Below, one piece after another: positions 6,550 through 13,905 of a stretch of DNA of 39,501 nucleotides. The notes under the pieces are model-generated. The model worked only from the letters and a program-made list of their open reading frames with translations, made no database searches and was not told the origin of the DNA. Position 1 is the first letter of the stretch, and the number at the start of each line of letters is the position of its first letter. The translations under genes were made by a program, and so were the position numbers. Origin of the DNA: Clostridia bacterium. GTDB taxonomy: Bacteria > Bacillota > Clostridia > UBA1212 > UBA1255. The stretch is from contig JAEFAM010000018.1 in the NCBI GenBank assembly GCA_016287565.1, forward strand, positions 1 through 39,501, read 5' to 3'.

Positions 6550-8937
6550 GTGAAGCGGAGCAGACAGAGGTTCAAGCGCAGCAACGTAGAAGAGGCGCAA
6601 TACGAATATAAGAACCCGGTTGTCATATTCCTCAAGGTGGTATGGCACATATTCAGCGTTGCCCTGAAGGTCGCGCTCATTGCCGTCCTCATCGCCATAT
6701 GCGTTGCCGGAGGAGCCGTGGTGGGGCTTGTTACCGCCTGCATCAGCACCACCGAGCCGGTCACGGACATACAGCTGGAGACCGCGTCGTTGACCTCGTT
6801 CATCTATTACCCGGACGGGAAGCCTGTGACGTACATAAACGACGAAGGGCTGGAAGAACCTATTGCCCTGAAAGGTACCGGCAACGTTAACCGCGTGCTG
6901 GTATCATTCGACGACGTGCCCAAATACTTGAGAGACGCATTCGTTGCCATCGAGGACGAGCGATTCTACAGCCATCCGGGCGTTGACGTGAAGCGTTCGC
7001 TTTCGGCTATCGTAGCGTATATGCTTCCCGGATTCGGCTCCTACGGCGGCAGCACCATCACGCAGCAGCTGATCAAGAACGCCACGGGCGACGACGAACA
7101 GAGCGTGCTCAGGAAGATCTCCGAGATGTGGCGCGCGTACCTGCTCGAGAAAGACTATTCCAAGGAAGAGATCCTTGAAAAATATATGAATATCATATAT
7201 ATGGGGCGCGACTGCTACGGCGTTCAGGCCGCAGCCAGGGCGTATTTCGGCAAAAACGTGGGAGAACTGTCCCTGGCCGAGTGCGCGTACCTTGCCGGGA
7301 TCACCAACAACCCGGGCAAATACGCTCCTCACACCACGCTGGGACGCCAGAACGGATACAAGCGCCAGATCATCATCCTGGACAAGATGCTGGAACTGGG
7401 CAACATAACGAAAGAGGAGTACATCGAGGCCATCCAGACCAAGCTGGAATTCAACGAAGAGTACGAGGCCGGGTCCTCCTACGCGCTGTACAGCTACTTT
7501 GTTGACGCGGTGATCACCGACGTGCGCGACGCTTTCATGGAGCGGGGCTACACCAAGAGCGAGGCCAACGGCATGATCTACGGCGGAGGCATCCGGATCT
7601 ACATCACCCAGGACAGAGATATGCAGGCGATCGTTGACCGGGAGTTCAACAACGACGACAATTTCCCCGTGAACTATCAGTATTCTGCGCTGACGGACAA
7701 GGCCCAGGCGGCCATCGTCATAATGGACCAGTACACGGGCCAGGTCAAGGCGATGTACGGCGGCTACGGGCCCAAGACCACGAACCTGGCGTACAACTAC
7801 GCTACCAACGCCCACAGGCAGCCCGGATCTTCCATCAAACCGATCCTGGTGTACGCGCCCCTCATCGACCAGCACATAATCACCACGGCCACAACTATAG
7901 TTGACGAGGAATCCTACCTCGATCCGGACAATCCCGAGCGGCCCTGGCCCAAGAACTCTTACAAGAAGTTCAGGGGGACCATATCGGTGCGCCAGGCCAT
8001 TGCCATCTCCTGCAACGTTGCCGCGGTGAAGCTGTACAAGGACAACATTCCTATGTGCCTCCAGTACCTGAAGCGCTCGGGCATCGACAGGACCGGCGAG
8101 ACTCAGATCTCGGTGGCGCTGGGCGGCCTTACCAACGGCGTGTGCGCCATGGAGATGTGCGCCGCGTACGTGCCTTTCTCCAACGGCACTGGCATCTATC
8201 ATGAGCCCATCACTTTCACCAAGGTGCTGGATTCCGACGGCAACGTGCTGATCGACAACATTTCCGAGTCTCACGTGGTATACGACGACGCCCAGACCGC
8301 CTCCATTATGACTTCGCTGCTGACTTCCGTTATGGACGACGATTACGGCGGCACCGCGCGCAAGGCCAAGATATATACCAGTGACGGCACGCTGATCCCC
8401 GCCGCCGGCAAGACCGGTACGACGTCTAACTCCTACGACTACTGGTTCGTAGGATATACCGGATATTACACCGCCGCCGTATGGTACGGCTATCCCTCGC
8501 AGAAGTCCATGCAGGCCGAAGAAAAGGGCGCCGCGTATTACATATGGCAGGCCGTCATGGGCCAGATCCACCAGGATCTGCCTATAAAAGAGCTGGCAAC
8601 GGGCACCGCCGGCAAGAGCGTCCAGATCTGCGCCGAATCCCGCGGACTGGCGACCGCCTACTGCGTCGAATGCGGCGTGGCAACCTACGAGATATTTGCC
8701 GACGGCACTCAGCCCACGTCCTACTGCTCGCACCACGTCAAGGTCAAAGTCTGCCTCGACGCCGGCAAGGACAAGAACGGCAAGTACATCCTCGCGGGAC
8801 CCAACTGCACCCATACCGAAGAAGTGGTCACAAGCAGGGACAATATCGCTTCCGGCTCCTGCACCGTCTGCAAGCCTGCGGCCCAGACTCCCGATCCCGC
8901 AGCCACTCCCGCACCCACTCAGGCAGTTCCAAACTGA
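6550..8937 (+). CDS. Class A penicillin-binding protein (GT51 glycosyltransferase plus transpeptidase)
   Basis: The 795-residue bifunctional peptidoglycan synthase has a cytoplasmic tail and one membrane helix (about 32-60). The GT51 domain carries EDERFYSHPG with the catalytic Glu near 135, and GGSTITQQL near 164-172. The transpeptidase domain has SSIK (nucleophile Ser427, Lys430), SCN at 487-489 and KTG at 621-623, so both activities look intact. The start is GTG at 6550, placed 9 nt after AGGAGG. The C-terminus adds a stretch with eight cysteines (including YCVEC and CTVC) and ends in a Pro/Ala/Thr tail. It polymerises and crosslinks glycan strands on the outer face of the membrane. It has its own promoter, and the tRNA unit follows. 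Confidence 0.96.
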   Translation: MKRSRQRFKRSNVEEAQYEYKNPVVIFLKVVWHIFSVALKVALIAVLIAICVAGGAVVGLVTACISTTEPVTDIQLETASLTSFIYYPDGKPVTYINDEGLEEPIALKGTGNVNRVLVSFDDVPKYLRDAFVAIEDERFYSHPGVDVKRSLSAIVAYMLPGFGSYGGSTITQQLIKNATGDDEQSVLRKISEMWRAYLLEKDYSKEEILEKYMNIIYMGRDCYGVQAAARAYFGKNVGELSLAECAYLAGITNNPGKYAPHTTLGRQNGYKRQIIILDKMLELGNITKEEYIEAIQTKLEFNEEYEAGSSYALYSYFVDAVITDVRDAFMERGYTKSEANGMIYGGGIRIYITQDRDMQAIVDREFNNDDNFPVNYQYSALTDKAQAAIVIMDQYTGQVKAMYGGYGPKTTNLAYNYATNAHRQPGSSIKPILVYAPLIDQHIITTATTIVDEESYLDPDNPERPWPKNSYKKFRGTISVRQAIAISCNVAAVKLYKDNIPMCLQYLKRSGIDRTGETQISVALGGLTNGVCAMEMCAAYVPFSNGTGIYHEPITFTKVLDSDGNVLIDNISESHVVYDDAQTASIMTSLLTSVMDDDYGGTARKAKIYTSDGTLIPAAGKTGTTSNSYDYWFVGYTGYYTAAVWYGYPSQKSMQAEEKGAAYYIWQAVMGQIHQDLPIKELATGTAGKSVQICAESRGLATAYCVECGVATYEIFADGTQPTSYCSHHVKVKVCLDAGKDKNGKYILAGPNCTHTEEVVTSRDNIASGSCTVCKPAAQTPDPAATPAPTQAVPN

Positions 8938-8970
8938 CGCAGATCGTAAAAATCTTTCGAAAAAAAGTGC

Positions 8971-8999
8971 TTGATTTCCCCGGGCCGATAGTGTAGAAT
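8971..8999 (+). promoter_or_regulatory. sigma-A promoter of the tRNA unit
   Basis: TTGATT (8971-8976) and TAGAAT (8994-8999) are 17 bp apart, about 40 bp before the 5' end of tRNA-Leu. The 8938-9038 gap holds nothing else I can support; no clear terminator is visible after the PBP gene. Confidence 0.75.
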
Positions 9000-9038
9000 A
9001 CGCTACGCCGCTTGTGAACGGAGCTTTACGGCGGCCCG

Positions 9039-9120
9039 GCGGATATGGTGGAATTGGCAGACACGCCGGATTTAGGTTCCGGTGCCGCAAGGCATACAGG
9101 TTCAAGTCCTGCTATCCGCA
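9039..9120 (+). tRNA. tRNA-Leu (anticodon UAG)
   Basis: The 7-bp acceptor stem GCGGATA/TATCCGC (9039-9045, 9113-9119) with discriminator A9120 is perfect. The anticodon arm CCGGA-TTTAGGT-TCCGG places the anticodon TAG at 9073-9075, reading CUA and other CUN codons. The T-arm contains GGTTCAAGTCC. A short variable arm follows the anticodon stem (TGCCGCAAGGCA), as expected for a class II tRNA. CCA is not encoded. Confidence 0.95.
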
Positions 9121-9194
9121 TTGACTTGGTCCAAACTCCAAAGGCCGGACTTCATATATATAACGTCGTACCGGGTGACACCGGGCACGATCCC

Positions 9195-9267
9195 GGGGCA
9201 TTAGCGCAGTTGGGAGCGCACAACACTGGCAGTGTTGGGGTCAGGGGTTCGAATCCCCTATGCTCCA
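9195..9267 (+). tRNA. tRNA-Ala (anticodon GGC)
   Basis: The acceptor stem GGGGCAT/ATGCTCC (9195-9201, 9260-9266, one G-T pair) has discriminator A9267. The anticodon arm CAACA-CTGGCAG-TGTTG places GGC at 9228-9230. The T-arm is GGGGTTCGAATCCCC. CCA is not encoded. The last seven bases of this tRNA are also the first bases of a 24-bp perfect inverted repeat (9261-9312), which is unusual. It is probably cotranscribed with tRNA-Leu; no separate promoter was found in the 74-bp spacer. Confidence 0.95.
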
Positions 9268-9312
9268 TACGGAAAAGGGACATCGCAAGATGTCCCTTTT
9301 CCGTATGGAGCA
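9261..9312 (+). terminator. Perfect 24-bp hairpin with GCAA loop that includes the tRNA-Ala 3' end
   Basis: The arms 9261-9284 and 9289-9312 are exact reverse complements around a GCAA tetraloop. The left arm begins inside tRNA-Ala (TGCTCCA) and the right arm ends with TGGAGCA. The following bases are A-rich (TAAATAAA), not a T-tract, so it is not a classical terminator. It may be a 3'-processing or stability structure, or a trace of an inverted duplication of the tRNA end. It must compete with the acceptor stem for TGCTCC. Confidence 0.7.
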
Positions 9313-9490
9313 TAAATAAAGGCTTGAGGGGGATTCGAACCGAGCGTAGCCCCAATAAAGAACTCAAAGACATAAGTAAAAAGGGCGTAGAAACAAGCCG
9401 GTGGCTTGTTTTAGCGAGGAGGGGTCCCTTTAAGCAAAACGAGCCAGAGAAGGGGAGAGGCGCTGTTTTGCGGGGGCGAATCCCCTGTAT
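9313..9490 (+). ncRNA. Putative structured RNA element derived from or mimicking a tRNA T-arm
   Basis: A 9-bp closing stem GGGGATTCG (9329-9337) / CGAATCCCC (9477-9485) encloses about 140 nt. Inside are a perfect hairpin AAACAAGCC-GGT-GGCTTGTTT (9391-9411) and a second stem GCAAAAC (9434-9440) / GTTTTGC (9465-9471). Both closing arms match the tRNA-Ala T-arm: the left in inverted sense (13 nt, GGGGATTCGAACC), the right in direct sense (CGAATCCCCT). GCGTAG occurs twice (GAGCGTAG, GGGCGTAG) and the related AGCGAG once. The element lies between the tRNA and a proper terminator, so it is probably part of the tRNA transcript. Calling it an ncRNA is inference; I can assign it to no family. Confidence 0.5.
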
Positions 9491-9499
9491 TTAAATATT

Positions 9500-9526
9500 A
9501 AAAAGCAGCCGAGAGGCTGCTTTTTG
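9500..9526 (+). terminator. Rho-independent terminator of the tRNA transcript
   Basis: The stem AAAAAGCAGCC (9500-9510), loop GAGA and arm GGCTGCTTTTT (9515-9525) form a perfect hairpin ending in a T-tract. It closes the tRNA-Leu/tRNA-Ala/structured-element unit. Confidence 0.9.
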
Positions 9527-9541
9527 CCACATGCAAAGTTA

Positions 9542-9697
9542 TTGACCCACGCCCGCTTATCAGGTCATAATTGATCCGGCAAAACCAAACACCGGAGGAC
9601 GGCAATGTGAATGAATTTTCACGTTATGCCAGGGCGGCATTTTTATGCTTTTCCGCCCCTGATTTCCTTGCCTCACGAGGTTCATTTGTGCTATAAT
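9542..9697 (+). promoter_or_regulatory. Promoter region of the 9735-13824 operon (two candidates)
   Basis: The nearer candidate is TTGCCT (9668-9673) with an 18-bp spacer and a perfect TATAAT (9692-9697), 38 bp before the first ATG. A farther one is TTGACC (9542-9547), 18-bp spacer, CATAAT (9566-9571). Between them lies a GGAGG followed by an ATG-TGA start-stop, and a two-tier hairpin (GGGCG...CGCCC around GCAT/ATGC, 9632-9658). Nothing else is seen in the 9527-9734 gap. Confidence 0.6.
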
Positions 9698-9734
9698 TCC
9701 ACGGTACAGAACAAATCCTTCCCGGGAGAAAAAA

Positions 9735-11183
9735 ATGGTCAGAAGGCTGATTCAGTTTATCATAATATACGCAGTCATTGCCATCGCCGCAGCGGCGGTA
9801 TTTATCGGCGTGCAGAACGTTATGTCCGCCACGTATTCTCCCGACAGATCCGACTCCTTCAAGGACGGAGAAGAACCCCTCAGCATAGTCTCCCTGGCAG
9901 GAGAGCAGGCAGCCATAATAGGCCGCTACACCACCGGCGCCAACGCCGGAATGCTGTTCTGCAAGCTGTACGACCGGGACGGCAGGAACGCTTCCCGGCA
10001 GGACTTCTACCTTTCAGACACACAGATAGAGATATGCGACCTGATAGTCGTGGGCAGGCAGCTCAAGATCGTTTGCCTGTGCACTCCCTGGAACGCGGGC
10101 GCGGACAAATACGGCGCCGTGTTCACCGTAGATCCCGACGATCCCGCAGGAGAAACGGTATTTTTCCGCGGCGATGCATACGGATCCACCGGCGTGAGTT
10201 TCGACGATTTCGTTGCCGCGGACAACGACGGCTCCTATTTCGCAGGCATTGCCGGCAGGACCGTGGTGCTGTTCAACAGCGGCGGAGGGCAGCTCGCCAG
10301 GGTGATGACCGACACGTTCTCCGTTGTCACGGACGTGGCCTCCGATGGCAGCCAGATCCTCCTGGCAGGCACCGACGCTGAGAGCAGCCTGGGCAACAGC
10401 TTCAGGTACGGCCTCTGCGCGCTTTACGATATTGTCGGAAGCGACGCTACGCTGCGCTGGCAGAAGACAGTAATGGACGAAGAAAACACCTGCTCCGCCG
10501 TATTGAACGCCAAGATCGCGGAAGACGGATTTATATTGACCGGACGCACGCTGGCGGTGGAAGGCAGCGCCTGGCAGAGCGTCAACAGGATCGAAAGCTT
10601 TAAGAAGGACGACGATCCCCGACGTTTCCACATAGGCCGCGACGCCGACAAGGCCAATCCCACGTCTCTGTTCCTTTTAAAGATCGAACGGGACGGGTCC
10701 ATACCCCACAGTGCCATCTATCAGGCGGACACCAACGAATACGTGCCCGGCATATTAAGATACGATCCCCAGAGCGTCAACAGCATCGTGCTCTCCGTGT
10801 ACAGCGCCGAGGCCGAATACAGCAAAGAATACCTGGTAACGCTCATGCGCATGACCAAAACGCTCCAGTTCACCGACGCGGATTCGTTCCCGGTGAGCGG
10901 CGACACGGGCCTCTTATGCACCAGAGATTACGCCGGCGCGGGACTGTATATGTGCGTCATAGCCCCCGGAGGAGAGACCTACAGGATACTGTACTTCACG
11001 TCAATGGACGACGCAGTCAACCACATGGAGACGCTTAAGAAGCTGAGGCCTGTGAGAGACTTCTATTTCACCTTAAGACAAAAGACCCCCGTGCTGATCG
11101 TCCTGGGATTCGCGCTGATGCTCAGCGTTTCGGGAGCGGCAAGGGCCAGGAACAGGAAGAAGAAAAGCAAGAACAAGACATGA
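9735..11183 (+). CDS. Membrane-anchored protein of unknown function, possibly beta-propeller-like
   Basis: The 482-residue protein has an N-terminal signal-anchor helix (about 5-30), a long predicted extracellular beta-rich region, and a second hydrophobic helix near the C-terminus (about 447-466) followed by a very basic tail (RNRKKKSKNK). Repeating short hydrophobic strands separated by Gly/Asp turns (IIGRYTTGANAG, ILLAGTDAESS, ILTGRTLAVEG) suggest a beta-propeller, but no repeat is regular enough to be sure. The ATG follows GGGAGA. It overlaps the next gene by ATGA. Its neighbours point to the cell envelope, but I do not recognise a function. Confidence 0.75.
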   Translation: MVRRLIQFIIIYAVIAIAAAAVFIGVQNVMSATYSPDRSDSFKDGEEPLSIVSLAGEQAAIIGRYTTGANAGMLFCKLYDRDGRNASRQDFYLSDTQIEICDLIVVGRQLKIVCLCTPWNAGADKYGAVFTVDPDDPAGETVFFRGDAYGSTGVSFDDFVAADNDGSYFAGIAGRTVVLFNSGGGQLARVMTDTFSVVTDVASDGSQILLAGTDAESSLGNSFRYGLCALYDIVGSDATLRWQKTVMDEENTCSAVLNAKIAEDGFILTGRTLAVEGSAWQSVNRIESFKKDDDPRRFHIGRDADKANPTSLFLLKIERDGSIPHSAIYQADTNEYVPGILRYDPQSVNSIVLSVYSAEAEYSKEYLVTLMRMTKTLQFTDADSFPVSGDTGLLCTRDYAGAGLYMCVIAPGGETYRILYFTSMDDAVNHMETLKKLRPVRDFYFTLRQKTPVLIVLGFALMLSVSGAARARNRKKKSKNKT

Positions 11184-12814
11184 AAAAGGCTTTCAGGATC
11201 ATAAGGACAATAATCATCGTCGTTCTGGTGTTCGTTGTCGTGGCGCTGCTGCTGAAATGGAGACCGCTGGACAATTTTTTGACCTCGAAATTCGGCGAGG
11301 CCCTGGTCTCGGAAGAAAAGCCTCACACGCTTATTAAGATCGGCGGGTACCACCGGTTGCTGGATCCTTCCGAAAAGCCCTACGTTTACAGCGAGTCGGG
11401 GCGACTTTATACGTACTACGGAGGCCGTTCGGTAGATATCACGCCTCCCGGCGTTTCCACCGTTTTCTTCGGGGAGCAGAGCGGCATCCGGGAAAAACTC
11501 AGATACAGAGATCACGCCTGTTTAGACAAAGAAAGCGCTTCGCTGCTGTTCGTGGTTGACGTGCAGGACGTGCCCGTGCTGTTCCTGGCGGATCTGGCCG
11601 CAGGCGGCTGCGTGAAGATAGCGGAAAACGTTGACAGCTTTACGTTCATAGGCGGCAGGCCCGTGTACGCCCAGGGGTATTCGAAATACAATCAGCTCAT
11701 GGTCTACGACGGAGGCGAGAGCCGTACGGTGGCCGAAAACGTTACCTGCGTGCCAGTATATGAAAGGGACGCGGTGCTGCTGAACGACGTGGATGGCGGC
11801 CTGAAATATTATTCCGTCGCCGAGGACAAACTTCTGGCCGTGTCGGACGGTTCCGATGAGATCACCGGGTACAGCGCTTTTGCGGACAATTATATGCTGA
11901 TCTATTGCAAGTCCGGCGGCAACTACCAGTCGGTGCTCTTCGACTCCCTGAGCGGAAAAGCTTCCAGAAACATAATCGACTCAGCGCCTGACCGATGCTA
12001 TTCCGGCGGAGACAGCGCGTTCATTTTCGACGTGTCGGAAGGCGCCGTAAGCGCCGTCGACACGCAGGGCGAGAGCAGGCAGGTCTTTGCGGACGCCGGG
12101 CACGTATACAAGGTGTTCTCAGGCTCCTGCAGCGGTGAAAACGGCGGAACGTTCAAGGCGGTATTTGCCACGAAGAAAGGCATCTTTTCCGGGACTCTCG
12201 ACGCCTCGGGAGAGACAGTGACGCAGCTTTGCGCCTTTAAAGGAGCCCTCAAGCAGTACGCTTCACATCCCTGGCTGATAACTTATCATATGGAAGCCGA
12301 AGCCGCAGGAGAAGGGGATTTCGAGAAAGGATTCTACCTCTCCGCGCTTTCCGGGCAGAGCAATATCGTCAACAAGTCCAATCCCAAAAGCTGGCTCAAC
12401 AAGCTGAGCAGCTACGTTTACCGGCTGTTTTACGTGTCGGAAGGAAAGGCCGCGGAATGCGACGTGCCTCCCAGCCGCGCAGTTGCGCTGCCGGAGACGC
12501 TTTCCGGAGAGACGGTAACGTACACGGCTTATTACGCCGGAGGAACGGTGAAATCCATATCGGCGCTGAGCGGGGCGGAAGTGTTGTCCCGGGACGTGCT
12601 GAAGAGCGCGGGACTGGCTAAGGGCAGCTCCGAGATCAGGGCGGAACGGGCAGGCGGAGATCTGTATATCACGGTCCGCAACAATCCGGGCGCTTCCGAC
12701 GAGTACCTTTTCTGCTGCGTGCTGCGGTCCGACGGCAGGACGCTGTCCAACGCTTCGGAAGAGCCGGTGGTCTCTTTCGGGGAATATTATGAACAATTAG
12801 AGATCGACGGGTGA
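11180..12814 (+). CDS. Membrane-anchored protein of unknown function, beta-rich ectodomain
   Basis: The 544-residue protein has one N-terminal transmembrane helix (about 8-27) and a long extracellular part with propeller-like short strands (LLFVVDVQDVPVLFLADLAAGG, FIGGRPVYAQGYSKY, VLLNDVDGGLKYYS). No catalytic motif is visible. It overlaps both neighbours by 4 bp (ATGA at 11180, GTGA at 12811) and so belongs to a coupled three-gene operon with 9735-11183 and the L,D-transpeptidase. It may be a surface sensor or an assembly partner of the transpeptidase; this is inference from position only. Confidence 0.75.
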   Translation: MKKAFRIIRTIIIVVLVFVVVALLLKWRPLDNFLTSKFGEALVSEEKPHTLIKIGGYHRLLDPSEKPYVYSESGRLYTYYGGRSVDITPPGVSTVFFGEQSGIREKLRYRDHACLDKESASLLFVVDVQDVPVLFLADLAAGGCVKIAENVDSFTFIGGRPVYAQGYSKYNQLMVYDGGESRTVAENVTCVPVYERDAVLLNDVDGGLKYYSVAEDKLLAVSDGSDEITGYSAFADNYMLIYCKSGGNYQSVLFDSLSGKASRNIIDSAPDRCYSGGDSAFIFDVSEGAVSAVDTQGESRQVFADAGHVYKVFSGSCSGENGGTFKAVFATKKGIFSGTLDASGETVTQLCAFKGALKQYASHPWLITYHMEAEAAGEGDFEKGFYLSALSGQSNIVNKSNPKSWLNKLSSYVYRLFYVSEGKAAECDVPPSRAVALPETLSGETVTYTAYYAGGTVKSISALSGAEVLSRDVLKSAGLAKGSSEIRAERAGGDLYITVRNNPGASDEYLFCCVLRSDGRTLSNASEEPVVSFGEYYEQLEIDG

Positions 12815-13824
12815 TCCATATGAAATATCTGAAGGCAGTACTGATCGTCATTTCCGCCGCGCTGCTGGTCGCGGGGCTGTTCGGCTGTTTGTCCGGAAAC
12901 GGCGACGGAGAGGGGATCGAGACAAGGGAGCCGCTGATGATCATAACGCCGGCGGGAAGCGTTGACCCTACCGTGTACGTTCCCAAGACTGCCACCGTGA
13001 TCACCTGGCCTCCCACGGAGACCGCCACTCCCGAACCTACTCCGGACCCGGAGGAGACCGAGGAGCCCACTTCCGAAAAGACCCAGAAGCCTACCGAAAA
13101 ATCTACCCCCACGCAGAAGCCTACCGAAAAACCCACCGAAAAACCTACCGACACTCCCAGGCCTACGGAAGAACCCACCAGGGAGCCTACCGCGGAGCCC
13201 ACTGCCGATTCCGGCGAATGGGATCCTTCGGTCTACTATCAGGAAGAAGACGATCTGCCCTACGCGCGCTACTACATTGAGGTTTCCCTGAAAGCGCAGC
13301 TGGTATATATCTATTCCACCGACAGCGACGGCAACAAAGACCGCCTGGTCAAGACCATGATCTGACCGCCACCATGGTACGGAACGACCTCCGACAGCTA
13401 CTGGATCCCACTGGACAAAGCCACCCAGGACAACGAGACCACGGCCACCGGCTTCGATTCCCGTTACGATTTCGAATGGGTCAAAGGCTGCGCCGTCCAG
13501 TACATCACCCGCATGTGGAAAGCAGAATGGGACGATAACGGCAAACTGAAAGTATCCACTTCTTCCTATCTATTCCATTCCACGCCCTTCGACGCCAAGG
13601 ACAAGAACACTCTCCGGGCCGCCGACTGGAACAAGCTGGGCACCGCCGTGTCCGACGGCTGCATCCGGCTCTGCGTGAGAGACGCCCACTGGATCTACTC
13701 CAAAGTTGCTTCCTACTCCATCGTCCACACTTTCGAGGGCGAGGAAGACCCGGAGACCTGGCGGGCGCTGAAGCTTCCGGACATACCGGAGTACGTCACG
13801 AAAGATCCCACGGACGTTTACTGA
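12811..13824 (+). pseudogene. L,D-transpeptidase (YkuD domain) lipoprotein interrupted by an in-frame TGA
   Basis: The first segment (12811-13365) has an N-terminal signal with lipobox-like LFGC, a long Pro/Thr/Glu linker (repeats of KPTE) and the beginning of a YkuD domain (YYIEVSLKAQLVYIYSTDSDGNKDRLVKTMI). A TGA at 13363-13365 then interrupts it. The same frame continues without further stops to 13824 and contains the rest of the domain: LFHSTPFDA, then GTAVSDGCIRLCVRDAHWIY with the catalytic Cys. The usual SHGC His is Asp here. The region just after the stop lacks the expected CSTG-PTG stretch, so a small in-frame deletion that created the TGA is likely. The GTG at 12811 overlaps the upstream stop; ATG 12820 is an alternative start. 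Sequencing error or readthrough remain possible. Confidence 0.75.
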
Positions 13825-13905
13825 TATTGACGGAGCGGAAACGTACAGGACCGTAACGACGCCATAATAAATTTAATAAAATATTCAGAAGAGCGGAGGC
13901 AGACC

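Noticed and set aside
6904-9105. A 733-codon open frame opposite the PBP gene, and others such as 28039-29901 minus, 1080-2483 plus and 14893-16008 minus
   Set aside because: They are antisense shadows of well-supported genes in GC-rich DNA; they lack ribosome binding sites and recognisable domains.
9313-9490. Attachment site of an integrated element at tRNA-Ala
   Set aside because: The T-arm copies are short, one is inverted, and no integrase or second full tRNA 3' end is present; structured RNA explains the pairing better.
9045-9494. Plus-strand open frame of 149 codons across the tRNAs
   Set aside because: It is fully covered by two confident tRNA genes and the structured element, and is a common false ORF type.
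13363-13365. TGA as selenocysteine or reassigned codon
   Set aside because: TGA is a normal stop in many neighbouring genes, no SECIS-like hairpin stands right after it, and the adjacent conserved block is missing, which fits a small deletion better.
13825-13905. TTGACG (13827) with CATAAT (13863) as a promoter for the 13-gene run
   Set aside because: The spacer would be 30 bp, too long for a sigma-A promoter; no other convincing pair was found in this gap.
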